DNA of 53,684 nt from Intoshia linei (lineage: Eukaryota > Orthonectida > Rhopaluridae). Position 1 is the first letter of the stretch. Each line of letters begins with the position of its first letter. The position numbers were made by a program, and so were the translations under genes. Shown piece after piece: positions 1 to 11,960 of the stretch. The notes below the pieces were generated by a model. It saw nothing but the letters and a program-made list of their open reading frames with translations, had not been told where the DNA came from and searched no databases. Location of the stretch: the NCBI GenBank assembly GCA_001642005.1, contig LWCA01000107.1, positions 1 to 53,684 on the forward strand, given 5' to 3'.

Positions 1-111
1 AATCTGCATAGACTATCTAGAGGTACACTAATTACTACACCATATGAACGTGTCGAATTCAAACCATTTTTAGAAATTAAATCATTAACTTTTGGCATTT
101 ATCAATATTAA
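1..111 (+). CDS. 3' end of an unidentified gene (partial)
   Basis: The window opens inside an open frame (frame 1) of 36 codons ending in TAA at 109-111. The visible tail contains SRGTLITTPYERVEF and ends in FGIYQY. It looks like a real protein end, with balanced composition and no low-complexity runs, and an AATAAA-type signal follows near 135. I do not recognise the family. The rest of the gene lies to the left of the window. Orientation is the same as ORC4 downstream. Confidence 0.5.
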   Translation, partial: NLHRLSRGTLITTPYERVEFKPFLEIKSLTFGIYQY

Positions 112-859
112 TTATTAAATTCAATTGTATTGTAAAATAAATAAAGGTATGTTTACGTTTATTTTATTAAAAGACGTTTTAAAAAATAGGCGAAGAAAAT
201 CTTAATTAAAACATCTAATGTATACATAATCGTGATCAGCGCATAAAAATACATCTATAAGCAAATATACTTTTTAATCTTTAAAAAAGGACACCCTAAT
301 GTACAAGTTTCAATAGAGTTCAATCATCTATAATTTTTTTATAAATTAGAGTATAAAAAGTTGACTTAAACTTTCATTTATAGAATTTTCCGGTTCACTT
401 ATATTGGAGACATTTAATATGATTCTCATTGTGAAACCAATCTACACTTGTGATAAAATTCACTCAAAAAATGTTTATTATAATAATTATTCAACGGCAT
501 TTGTACAGACAGAATTAGGGACTACTGTCTTAAATTAATAGTTGACGCTAGAAAAAATTTTTCAAAATATCGAGAATACCCTGTGCTGATATTAACCCCA
601 AAATTTGAAAAATATTTGATGGAATAATATATGAAAAGTTATTTTTCATCTGGAATACGTAGATTTTTGTAGTTCAAATTTTGCATCTACATTAACTGGA
701 ATAAGCTGTATCAGAATAATCATTTTTTTAACTGTAGGACTATTTGTAGGATTATTTACAAATTTTGGCCATGATGAACTCAATTTTGAAAAATAAAATA
801 AAACCCACCGTGTTAATATACCATAAATAAAATTATTTATTATAAAGATTTAAACTCAG
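112..859. other. Gap between first gene and first visible ORC4 exon; repeat at about 590-745
   Basis: AT-rich. It should hold the ORC4 promoter and first exon(s), which I could not identify. A 40-codon ATG frame at 419-538 is open but matches nothing I know. At about 590-745 there is a copy of a dispersed repeat, recognisable by 'aaaatatttg', 'ttatttttcatc' and 'ggaataagct', also seen near 16835-16990, 31925-32065 and, reversed, 40735-40860. Confidence 0.4.
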
Positions 860-3800
860 ATTGAACAACACTTTTGATTCAAGTTCACTAATTAAACATT
901 TTAGCAAATTAGAATCTCAAATTGAAATGTCGCTTTACGATAAAAAATCCATTGGTGCCCTACTCATAACAAGAGAATCAAACAATCAAGTTATCGTAAT
1001 AAATGTACAATTTTATTCTAAACAGTTTATCTTAGAACATGAAAAAAATTATTAAAGAAAAAAGTAGAAATGAAAAATTCCATTATATTAATGTTTACAT
1101 TGATGGTTTGCAATTTTATATCATACGCCAATTACGACTTAGTTTAAGTTGATAATTTTAGGACTAATACATGAGACAACACAAACTATATTGAAAGAAA
1201 TAATGAATCAAATTGATTTAGAAGGAATTGACACAAAAACTTTTCCAATGGGTTAGTTTTCTAATTTGGCATAATTATCATTATTAATTTAGAACTTGAA
1301 ACTAAATTGTTGAAAATAAAACAAAGTCAAAATTTTTTAATTTTTCATTTAAAGGATTTTGATGTTATTGCACAAAAACAAATTTTTTCTCCAGTTATTT
1401 ATACCTTATTCAGTCAATTTTTTAATGATGACGTGTTTTTTATGTTGTTTGCATATTCACCTCGTTCTGATGCCGTAGATTTACTTGAAAAGCGTGTCAA
1501 ATCACGATTTATCCACACTATTTATTGTGTTGAACCAAAAATAAATTTTGAACAATATACTAGATTTTTACATGATTTATTAATTGAAGCTTTGAATCAA
1601 AATTCAACCATGTATAATTCTGTCTGCAATAACGTTTTACCAGTAATATTTATCAGATATTGTCAACGCGATCGTTGTGATCCCTGGGCAAATATAATTC
1701 TAGAAAAAAATATGTCATAAATGATGGTAAAATAAAATTTTTCTTAATCTGACCTAGCGCGGTACAAATTTTGAGAACTTTATGATGTATTGTATTGCAC
1801 AATATTGTTTTTATAATTACTATATTTTTAGATTTTTTTTCAGTCTCTTGAAATTTTAGCAATTATAAAAGGACAATTTTTTACTACCAATTACTTGGAA
1901 ATAGTTAAAAATTTTTTGGTAATTTTTTCATGTCATATATAGCGTTTTTTAAATTAGGTTACGTAACTTACGTGATTGTAAAAACATATATGAAATTTTG
2001 CTGACATTTTTGTGTCATTACGATCCCATTAATATCAAAATTTCCGGAGTTCAGGGTCCGTACGGATTTAACGATTCCGGATAAAAGTAATTATTTTTGA
2101 TCGTTCCGCCGTCTCAAAATATGAGTATCGAATTGGAGTTGTTTGTAAGGTCTGAGACGTACAAAAGGTTAATAAACACTTTCTTATAAATAATTAATTC
2201 TCAAAAAATTGACTGTAATAGCTATGGTCCCTTTTAAATTCATTTCAATCTTGAAAAGCCAATGTTAATAATACTACATTTTTAGGATAATTTTAAAAAT
2301 AACGTGTACAATAGTATATGAATTTAAATAGTTGATTACATTGATGAACTGGACACCGTCAATATCTGATACTGTTGAAGATTTAAAAGAATCTTTAGTT
2401 ACTGCATTTTGTGACAATAATAGGAATGATAACGATTTAAAAGCGATATATTTTAATCTTAACAGAATTGAAAAATTTATTATACAATCAGCTCTTTTAC
2501 AAGAAAAAAAATATGATGATTTAAATTTCAATATTATTTACAAAGGTATATGAATTGTTTTCTATAGTAAAATTTTGTTTAGAATTTAGGAATGTGTGCA
2601 TTAGTCATCATTTTGAATGTACAGATGAAAATGTTGCTTTTAAGGTACATAAAGACATGTGTATTTGGCAGTGGTTCCCGATTTCAAAATATTTATTTTT
2701 TTGACCCCAAAGGAAACATGAAATATAAAACATTTATGAAAAAATGAAAGTTTTATTTTCATTTGGAAAATCATTTTTCAAACAAATATTGAAAAAAGGG
2801 GGTTTTTCCATTAAGGGTTGGTAAAATCGGATTTTTTAAAAAAATATTGGAAAAATGGGATTTGTGCCTTAAACGTTGGTAATATTGGATTTTTTATTTT
2901 AGGTTCTGGGTTAAGCAGTTGTTGCTCATAAGATTTGGTTAAATCGGATTTTTTATTTAGGGTTTTGGATTGAGAAGTTGTTTCCTGTAAGATTTGATAA
3001 AATCGGATTTTTAAAAAAAATATTGGAAAAAGGGGATTTTTCCGTTAAAGGGTTGGTAAAATCTGATTATTTATTTTGGATTCAGAAGTTGTTGCATATA
3101 AGATTTGGTAAATCAGATTTTAAAAAAAAATATTGGAAAAATGGGATTTTTGTCATAAACGTGGGTAATATTGAATTTTTTATTTTGGAGTTTGATTAAG
3201 TGGATTTTTCAAAAAAATTTTAGTAAAATTAGTTTTTTCCCTGCGGGTTTAAAATTGTATTTTTTATTAAATTTTATAATGGTGGGATAAAAAGGGAATT
3301 TTTGAAATAATAACGTAGCAGTCTCTAGGCTTTAAGATAAATTTACAAAATCTAGGCTAATTCAAATTACAAATTCTGTAATAAATATTGAAAATTCTCC
3401 TATAAAAATAAACAAAAGTTGATTGAAACAAGGAAATTATTTTTATATTTTATTTTAATGTCACGGACCCGGTCATATATTTTTGGACTCAAGGACACCC
3501 AATCGTGAGCCACTGATTTAAGGTTAAATATAATATAATATTAATTTGTTTATGACAGATTACGTACAATGTATCGGCGTTTCCCAATCTTTTCACTTGC
3601 GGACGGGTGATAATAAAATGTAAAAATAGTTTGAAGGGAAGAACACGACAAAATTTTAAAAATGATAAAAAAAAAGTTCACTTAAAAATCCTACAAATTC
3701 ATTTTTTATCCCAATATAATTTTAAGATACAATTTCGTCGTTTTTTCCTGCAAAATTTTTTAAAAAATGGTTGAAAAAATTATTAAACGGTAGGTAAAGA

Positions 3801-4614
3801 AACTTACAAAAATCAATATTATTAGTTAACAAAATTAATTATTATGTCGCTCTATTGCAGGGATTCTCAACCTTTTTTGTACTATCGCCCTAGATTGAAA
3901 AAATTTGATTTTTGCAAGATTATCTCACTCCCAAAAACGTTTATTACACTTTTTCATATTTAAAATTAAGCGAAAAAATTTTAATTAACTTTTTTGCATA
4001 ATAATAATTTAAGATATAGTACAAGTTCCTATTCAAGTAAAATTTGAACCGATTTTTTTGCTTGTTCAGGTTGACTTTTACTTTTTATAATAACAATATT
4101 TTTATTTGAGTTTGCAAAAATGACTGCGTATCGAGCTTTTTTCCAAAAAGATTTTTATTTTTTGTTAATATGGACATTTTAATCGCTTGGCTCTACTATT
4201 GTATTAATTTTGAATTGTTAATTCAAGACACATTTTTTTTTAAAATATAATGAACTACATAAAATACACATACTTGTATATTAAAGTGATTTTTGAAATG
4301 GAGCACTAGGGTTTTTGATCAGTTTGAGAAATATCGATGTACAATACATGATAAAATTTGCAAATTTATAAATACATTGTATATTATGTACAGTAATGTT
4401 AAAATTCAAATTTGTCAATAAATCGCTCAATATTTATTTTATATACACTTATGAATACTTATATATGTATCGACTTATTTAGATATTAGAAAAATTGTTG
4501 AGTGTCGGAATTTTTATTATGCACAAAGAATTTCATAAACCAAATTTGAATTTAACTAGGCTAACAAAAGTTGAATTAATCAGCGACGATTATTTAAGAA
4601 AATTGGTAGTATAA
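860..4614 (+). CDS. ORC4: Origin recognition complex subunit 4 (5' exon missing)
   Basis: ORC4 is an AAA+ subunit of the complex that marks replication origins and loads MCM. Exons: 860-989, 1036-1105, 1162-1251, 1293-about 1718, about 2332-2545, 2583-2644, 4483-4614. Short introns are 46, 56, 41 and 37 nt; the last is 1838 nt and filled by a repeat element. The family signature is the stretch LLEKRVKSRF (about 1480-1510), nearly invariant in ORC4, followed by the winged-helix region (EKFIIQSALLQEKK, then the last exon with AFKILEKLLSVGIF across the splice). The Walker A site reads TRESNNQN in place of GPRGSGKT, and Walker B reads FHLKDFD in place of FILDEFD, so ATP binding by this subunit looks lost. 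The upstream start and the exact junction between 1718 and 2332 are unresolved. Stop TAA is at 4612-4614. Confidence 0.85.
2671..3513. mobile_element. hAT-type MITE with internal tandem repeat, in the last ORC4 intron
   Basis: The left end 'cagtggttcccgatttc' and the reversed right end 'cagtggctcacgattggg' form imperfect terminal inverted repeats of the hAT (CAGTGGTTCCC) kind. Inside, about 2787-3230, a unit containing 'aaaatcggattttttaaaa', 'atattggaaaaa.ggg' and 'ggttctgg.tt..gaagttgtt' is repeated several times in tandem with drift. A shorter relative starts at 22163. No clear target duplication remains. Confidence 0.5.
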
Positions 4615-4618
4615 CGAT

Positions 4619-6213
4619 TTAATAACATTTTTTGTGTTGTAATATATTAAATTTTGTAAAAGTTGTATAAATCGATCTTGACAAATATTTACAAATGGTA
4701 TAAATTATCAGACATGAAAAAATGAACACCCAAAGATAAATAATATGATCAGGTAGCGGTCTTGTTGAAAAAGCGGTATCAAGTTTGTAGCACACTAATG
4801 CTTCCGTGAAAATGATGACAATAATGAGCCAACTTTGAGGGCCCATCTTTTTGGTTTTACTATAATTGTTATTAACTGTTGTGATAAAAATTACGTATCG
4901 TGTAAGAATTGAAAAGCCTCTCTAAGAGCAACTGATGCCATTAAAAGAAAAAATACTAGCCTAGCCAGGTTCAAGTAGTGTTTTGGCGGTATCCACAAAA
5001 CAAATTTTATGTAAAATGAGTTAATTTCCGCGAGTAAAAACTAAATATAAATTAGAGGTTGATAAATACATAATACTATTCCAATTATCAACAGCATAAT
5101 AAGCCACCTTTTGAGCGACGACGTTGCATTCCATTCATAATCGGTCCAATCGTACGGTAAAAATTGGTTGAATATTCGAGATATCTTTCCTCTTACATTT
5201 TAAAATTATAATCTCATTTTAATTACCGGTATGTTGGTATATTCCATAATCCTCTCCAATGGTAAGTTTTCATTGACAGATAATTTAATGTACGCATTCC
5301 AAGATAAATTCCAGCCATGTTGCAGACTAGGGCGTCCATGATCCACTAAACATGAAATAACGGAACTAATAAATTTACGTGGTCCCACCAACATTCCGAA
5401 AAATTTGGTAATTTGTGTTCCAACGTGTATTCTAAAAGTTCAAAAAATAGACTGATAACCAAACAGAGCCAATAATCTCTTAGAACCAGAGTCTAAAATA
5501 TACACTATATTTATTAAACGTAATATTAAAACCTTGAACCACCATCCTATAAAATGGCAAATAACAAACAAGTCCATTTTTTCCTGAAATATCCATTATT
5601 TAAGATACTTTAAAATATTACCCAAACATTGTGAAAAGGATTTTCTGGTGATATGGTATCATATATCAGACATGCACCATCTCCACCATATTCCTTTTCT
5701 GTCAAGGGAATTCCTAAAGAACTATCCAAATGTTTCATCATTTCTCTAGCCTCCCGGGGTGACTAAACAAATAAAAATGCAATTTTAATGTTTACTTGTA
5801 AAAGCATGAATATCAGTGAAATTTGATAAACCGTACCCAAACATAGTACGAATCTCCATAAAATAGGATGAGGCCTTCGGAAAGGTCCGTCCGGAGTAAA
5901 TAATATTCCAAAGAGTAGGTAAAACAAAACCGCTGCCAGCAGACCTCTAATAATTCACTCTAATTGATAGCTTTATATTTACCTTTTTGTATTAATGTGA
6001 TTGTCGTCCGACGGAATGTAGAAACCCACAGAATATATGAGGAATACAATTAAAACCAACAATACAGTTACTGTATGAGTTCTCCTATATAATTAACACT
6101 TGAAAACATTAAATATACCAAAAATAAGTCATAGTCCCATCATCAATTACATTTTTCGTTTTGAGCTCAGTAACTTCCCTGTCAGTTCTCTGAGTATTAT
6201 TGGAGGTTTCCAT
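4619..6213 (-). CDS. PTDSS: Phosphatidylserine synthase (base-exchange type)
   Basis: This ER/MAM multipass enzyme exchanges the head group of phosphatidylcholine or phosphatidylethanolamine for serine. Ten exons (reading right to left): 5983 side 6119-6213, 5983-6084, 5796-5946, 5622-5762, 5533-5583, 5379-5492, 5227-5345, 5077-5191, 4895-5040, 4619-4859; introns are 33-40 nt and all junctions keep phase, giving 424 residues. Family hallmarks are visible: [59 protein letters not shown] and the terminal MGPQSWL membrane segment. I cannot separate PTDSS1 from PTDSS2. The start is ATG 6213-6211, in frame with a polar N-terminus before the first membrane span. The ATG-start ORF at 5206-5394 is only a shadow in another frame. 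Confidence 0.93.
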
Positions 6214-7066
6214 ATTACATAGTTTACTTTTTTTTCTGGTACTTGAAATTTTCATATTAAAAAAGTATTCAAAATTTCATGACAACAAATTACTTAACAT
6301 TTCTTTTCAGCAGCTGAATTTCTACTTATAAATAAATAACATTAACTCTCTAAAACATGACTTTATTGAAATTAATTAATCGAATATAACGAATCTACAG
6401 AAAAATCCAAAATGGGAATACAAATTATATTATTCAATGCAATTACATTTAATGAGTAACTACTGCTTATTGGTAGTGAGTCATTTATTATTATTTTACT
6501 ACAAAATTAGAGTCGAAGTGCACGACATACATTTAAGCCTCGTACTCGTTAAATATAATAGTAATTTTCCGCATGATTCTTATATATTTCACTTTATATT
6601 AATATTATGTTAACTTACAACAGATGTCATTATTTTAATATTCGTTTTTTATTTAAAATTAATCCACTTACAATCCAAGTCTTAGGTCATTGTTTTCTAT
6701 CTTCAACTCTAGGTTTTAAAATTACAATACGGTTAAGCCTATTACGGGTCCCATTCTTATACTTTTTCATATTATGACGTTAAAATAAATTAATATTTAC
6801 TACAGGTATTTACAGTTTTATTTTTTCTGGGATTCATGCTGTTCATGGCGATTTTTGGGGTTTGACTACAATTGTAATGTTTTTAAGTTATTTTTAAGCT
6901 TATACATTTAAAAAAATTGGTTTTAAACTTCAAAATTCCGCTTTCGACAGACCTGTCCGCTGTTTATATGAAGTACTACGTACTTAGTACATAACAGTCA
7001 ATTTGCTAGTTCACGAAATTGTCATCAGTATCGTACTGTATTTGATATTATAATTATTCATTATCA
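6214..7066. other. Intergenic, upstream of PTDSS
   Basis: AT-rich, no gene seen. It must contain the PTDSS promoter. Around 6965-7005 there is a short palindromic stretch built on 'tactacgtac' next to 'acagtcaa', resembling the small dispersed repeat near 31130. Nothing else stands out. Confidence 0.4.
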
Positions 7067-7074
7067 CTATAACC

Positions 7075-8249
7075 CAGTGATTCCCAACCTATGGGTATTT
7101 ACCCACGAGTGGGTAATTTGATATTTTCATGTGTAATCGCGATATTTTTTTATTTTTTTGTTACAGTAGTTATTTTGCCGGGACAAAATTCCCGGGATAT
7201 TTAATAATTTCCGGGAATTAAATTTACCGGGATTTTTACGATTTTCCGAGATTTTTCCAAAAAAAATTGAAACATACCTGTATTTGATTTATGTTTGTTA
7301 TTACTATGAAAATATGATTATATTATAATATTTAAAATTTACCATTTTAAAAATTCCACCACTAATAAAATTTAATCAAAACTGCCATTTCAAGCACTCA
7401 ATGAAAAATTGACTTACACCGATATTCTTTTTAAAAATCCGATTTTACAAAATCTTATGAAAAAAATCCACTTCATAAAACCAAAAAATCTCTTATTCCA
7501 ACCACAAATTACTAACGCTTAAGGGAATTATCCTTTTTTTCCAATATTATTTTGTAAAATATTATGAGTTGTTACGAACTGGAACGCTGTTATCAAGGTT
7601 GTTAAAATTAAAGGAAGCCCTTATGACCGTTCAACCTACGTCAACACAAAATGAAAGAAATTTCTCTACTGCTTCTAATTTCGTTATAAAACGTATAACG
7701 CGTTTAAAAGACGAATCTATCAATATTATATGTGTTTTGAAACACTTTTTCACCAGTCTAAAATAAATAAAAATTTTTCTAATTAAATTTGTAAATTTCA
7801 ATCTAGATTCGTGTTATTTCATTAATTAAATTTCTTTTTATTTCTAAAATTGAATAAGATCTCTAAAATTTTTAATGCTTTTTTATTATATATGAATCAA
7901 AATTTTATATTTTTCTCGGGAAATTTAATTTTTAATTTTCCGGTTCTCGACTTTTGTCATTTCCGGGAAATGTCACTAAATGTCCGAAAACAATCACTAA
8001 TGCACAATAACGTATAAAATATAATTTTTCCTATTGAGTCCTTTAGGATCAAAAACACTATTTCCCCTTTTTTTAAATAAAATCAGAAATTATTTTATTT
8101 TACTATTTTGTAAAATTTCGTTTTTTAAAAAATTTATATCGCTTAGTCTAAAAACCTGACCATCCAATATGCAGTAAAAAAATATTGTGGGTAATATCAA
8201 AGTAAGTACTATAATATGGGTAATGTAATAAAAAGGTTGGGACACACTG
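7075..8249. mobile_element. hAT-type MITE, interrupted by a second hAT element
   Basis: Ends are 'cagtgattcccaacct' and, reversed, 'cagtgtgtcccaacct', followed inward by 'acccacgagtgggtaa' and 'acattacccatatta'. Flanking 8-bp duplications are 'ctataacc' (7067-7074) and 'gtataacc' (8250-8257), 7 of 8 identical. An uninterrupted relative at 22538-22909 shows the same internal sequence with no break at the point where another element (7167-7999) sits here. Confidence 0.75.
7167..7999 (+). mobile_element. Deleted hAT element with transposase C-terminus, nested in the MITE
   Basis: Ends 'tagttattttgccgggac' and, reversed, 'tagtgattgttttcggac'. The open frame at 7569-7766 encodes the hAT dimerisation tail, with the stretch [17 protein letters not shown] then RITRLKDESINI, close to the conserved ERxFS...R.rL pattern. 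The catalytic part of the transposase is gone. It is the same family as 26638-27349 on the other strand. The target duplication is eroded (left 'tgttacag', right 'atgcacaa'; the empty relative reads 'atgcacag'). Confidence 0.75.
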
Positions 8250-8477
8250 GTATAACCGTTTTAAAGTTAGCTTCAAAATTTGGAGGTGGTCGTAATTAGA
8301 CTGATTTAGACATTGATAATCTACTTTAGACTTTTGATGTTATTATAATCTAGCAATTATTCTTATTTTTAATGGGAAATTTATTCAAGAGTTTCTGAAC
8401 TCTATTGAGTAGTACAAGATTTATACATAATGTTTATTTTTAAATAAAATTGACAACCATTTTGCAAATTTATGGAT

Positions 8478-10099
8478 TTAAGTTTCTTGAAAAAGATATA
8501 CTATGGTATCACAAATCCCACCGTATATGGGCTTATAAGCCCTGTCATTGTCGACTGCATAAAATGATTTTCCATTACTAATAACTCTTCCCATTATCTA
8601 TAAATATATATTATATATATAAAAGTTTAATTGGATCTACATTATTGGTGTTTCTATCAATGATGCGCATGTCGGTATTATCATAACCAGATGTAGCAAT
8701 TAAATTTTTTGACACAAATTGAACGCAATAAAGCTAAAATATTACTTTACATAAATAAAAGCAAATTAAATATTATACCTGAGAAGTTCTAGTGGGAATT
8801 TGCATAATATCTCGTATATTTTTACCCGTTTTGTAATCCCACACCTAGAGTTTTTAATTTAATTGATTAAAAAATGTTAACTTGTAAAGGATTTGATTTT
8901 CTCCAGGACCCAGTCAAAATTTGATCATTTTCAGGGTCTATATCTAATCCTTCGCCGCAAATATGTGGTCCAGATATGTGCCTATGAGTTTATTTAATTG
9001 TATACTTTGATGATTAATAATAAATTTCATTAAATTAATGGTTTCATAATAATACTTTTAATAAGATTAATTTTATTACCTTGATGCATGCTGAGCTCTG
9101 TCGTCCCAAAACTATTTGTTAATTAAATGGTGATTTATAATAAACCTGCAACGTATTATCCCAGCCTCCTGAAACAAATGAATTTTGACTATTTGGGTGA
9201 TATTTAACGACGAAAACCTTTCCTCGATGTCCATCCATATTTGATTTATGATAGCTACAAAAGTCATAAATATTATTTTTGGATTAACAATGAATAACAA
9301 TCGATGGGCAGTCAAATTATTAGCAGGAATAGGCTGTTTCAAAATAAATTACCTGGCTTGATGTTGGGATAAAAGCTTACATGTGTTTAAATCATACACA
9401 TGTATAATTGAGTTGTTTCCAGAACTAATGAATTTTGTAGCATCCGAACTGAAAGAACAAAACAAAGTTGGTCTATTTTCGTCAATAGTAAACAAGCAAG
9501 TTTGGGTGTCATAATGCCACAATTTGATAATTCCATCAATATCTACATTTTAATTTTATTTTGTAACAAATTCCAATTACGACTGGCCAATAAAACATCA
9601 GTTGTTCTTAAATTATCTGATAAGTATTTATTTGAAAACTGAAGTGACGAACAACATTGAGAATCTGCAAATGAAAGAATAAAAACAATCTTGCATTGTG
9701 GAGATGTATAAATCTAAAGATATGTATAGTTTGTATTAAATGTGAAGAAACATTGATGAGTCCATTGGAAAAACCAACTGCAAAATACAAACCGTCAAGT
9801 GTATATTTGAAACACATACAAATAAGCTTGGTGTCTCTAATTTTTGGTTAAATTATAATATGCAAAATAAAATACAAGATATTAATAACTTTAATTGTTC
9901 CTTCCACTGTTATGTTTTTATACATGGGTGTACTTTGTAGATTCAGTGAGACAATTTCCATTTTAGTAATTGACGAAGATCTTCGTTTAACACGTGCAGC
10001 GGAAATTTTTTTTGTGGAATCTACATTCAATTTTTTATATTGTATTAATTTTGGATTCATTTCATCGTCCTCGTCTTTTATTTCCGAACCTAAATACAT
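8478..10099 (-). CDS. WD40-repeat protein of unknown identity
   Basis: Ten exons, right to left: 9890-10099, 9752-9826, 9584-9713, 9353-9542, 9146-9254, 9080-9111, 8882-8981, 8779-8844, 8641-8733, 8478-8597; introns 34-98 nt; every junction keeps frame, 374 residues. Repeat signatures in order: DGLYFAVGFSNGLINIY, DGIIKLWHYDTQTCLF, NSIIHVYDLNTCKLL, SFVSGGWDNTLQFWDD, GPHICGEGLDI with ILTGSWR and LQVWDY, then IATSGYDNTDMRIIDR. This is about one seven-bladed propeller after a charged N-terminal segment (about residues 1-60, rich in K, R, D, E). The GPHICG...LTGSWR...LQVWD block is distinctive, but I cannot attach a name. The start at 10099 is the first ATG of the long open exon; extra upstream exons (for example around 10235) are possible. 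Confidence 0.8.
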
Positions 10100-10707
10100 G
10101 TTTATTATGCGTTATATGCATGTAATGCTGTTATATATTACACCTTTTTATGTCTTAATGGTTTCAATTCCACAAAAAATGTACTTTGCATGATTTATAT
10201 AGGTAAATAAATTTTAATAATTCAAATTCATACCTCTACCGAACATCATTTTCACTTTTTATGACGTGTAAATCAAGAATATTTAAAAATAAATTATTTG
10301 TTAATCGTACGACTTAATTTTTGAAAAAATTAAATTAACATTATTAATAACTGACCATAACTACTCAGTAAATGCGAAAATCAACATAGGAAATGATCAT
10401 AGCTACAAATTAAGATGGAACAATAATATACTAAATAACAACTACAGATTACACATGGGAAATCAAAACATCCAATTTAAACATTTTTTCTTGTTATAAG
10501 ACTATAAGTGACAATTAATAGTGATAAATACTTCATAAACTTTATACATCACATACTAATTCTAGTTTGACTGGTATGTAATTTGTATAAAAGCAGCTAT
10601 CTCTACCGAGGGCCGACTCTTTCATTTATTTGACAATTAATGTATGATCTTAAAAACAATCCTAAAAAAATAAATTTTAAATGTCTGTAGTAATAATGTG
10701 TATAAAT

Positions 10708-11189
10708 CAGCCGTGTCCAACTTGCGGCCCACCGCGAATTTGTATATTTATATTATATACACATAATCATATGTACTATATATACTAGGGCATATATGGG
10801 CAAAGTGTGATCCGCAAGTGAAATTAAAAATTTCGAATAATTTAAATTTAATTAATGCAACAAGTCGCATTAAACCAGATCTTATTCAAGTCTCAGAAAA
10901 AAGCAAAATCACTCATAAATATGGGTGAATTAATGTATTAATATTTTTTTATAAATTCTGACGAATATGAGAATTTACTGCATTCAAATACATTTAGGGA
11001 GTAAATGTATTGACTATTAACCTTAAAATATTATTACACTAGTGAAAATAGGTATAAGGGTTTGTAATATTGATTAAAAAAAATTTAAAAAAGGTAACGA
11101 AGTGAAATTCAAGAATTTTTTTTGGTGCGACCAGTGATGAAATTAAAAGGTCAATGTGGCCCGTTGCACAAAAAGCGTGCCAACCCCTG
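10708..11189. mobile_element. hAT-type MITE
   Basis: The left end 'cagccgtgtccaacttgcgg' and the reversed right end 'caggggttggcacgcttttt' are imperfect inverted repeats of the hAT-Charlie kind, each followed by a GGCCC-containing stretch. No clear 8-bp duplication remains. Same broad type as the much better preserved 35566-35876. Confidence 0.5.
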
Positions 11190-11689
11190 TACTAGGGTGT
11201 TAACTTTTTGATACTTTATTTTTTTTGGGTGCTTTGAATACAATTTAAATAATGTGTAAATAACCAGAATTCGAGAAATTAAATCGTTAATAAAATCCAA
11301 AAAAATTGAACTAGCAACAAATTTTAAAACAGTATAATTAAACATGGAGAACAATATTTTAAAGTCGATACCATGTTTGTTACAAATTTGCCTTCATTAA
11401 AATTTTATCAGCCTTATCTCCAGGTTGTATCATTTCTGTGAGATTTTATATACGAGTTACAGTTTTGTCATTTAAAAGATGTCAACGAAAAAATTAAATA
11501 TAAATATAAATGTAAATATTTTTTTTCTATTAAAATATTGATAAAATTAAAATTTATTTTAGATGTCTTAGCGAGCAATAGTTAGGCGCTGGCACATTAT
11601 TGATATCATACTGTAAAGTGATATTTATACAAATTTATTCTGGCAACTCGGTAACTACCCAGGTTAAGAACCCGCGTATAAGACCTACC

Positions 11690-11960
11690 ATCGGCATGTC
11701 TTATGCATCTCGTGGGCTACTTTTTTATACTAAAAAATTCTACCGGTCCTGTTTTTAAAAATTTACACATGATACATTTCAATTTTAATTGAATCAAAAC
11801 GGTTCTAATATATTTTAAATAATAAAATGCAGGGCGATCTGAAAATTCAGTAATAAAATGATTATAATGAGCCAATTATAATAGAAAATGTTTAAAACTG
11901 TGTTTACTACAAGAGCCAACAAAATTACGTAAGACACTGATTGTCGACTTTGCATTGTTA
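11690..11960. repeat. Dispersed repeat family B (degraded hAT MITE)
   Basis: Shares 'aaaatttacacatgata', 'gatctgaaaattcag' and 'atgattataatgagccaatt' with 23250-23488, and in reverse orientation with 38729-38993. The 38729 copy has hAT-like ends, so this is probably the same element with its ends decayed. Confidence 0.5.

Noticed and set aside
1106-1161. A much shorter 20-nt intron ending at 1161
   Set aside because: Also keeps frame, but the 56-nt intron from 1106 gives a gap-free match (DGLIHETTQ to human NGLLQINDK) and a normal length.
2787-3230. CRISPR-like array
   Set aside because: Repeat units are long, AT-rich and degenerate, inside a eukaryotic MITE; no spacer structure.
5206-5394. 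Minus-strand ORF of 62 codons with an ATG
   Set aside because: It lies in the wrong frame over PTDSS exons 6-8; the in-phase exon chain with [11 protein letters not shown] and WIMDALVCN explains this DNA.
9912-10193. Plus-strand ORF of 93 codons
   Set aside because: Antisense shadow of the first exon of the WD40 gene, which has a consistent exon chain and repeat motifs.
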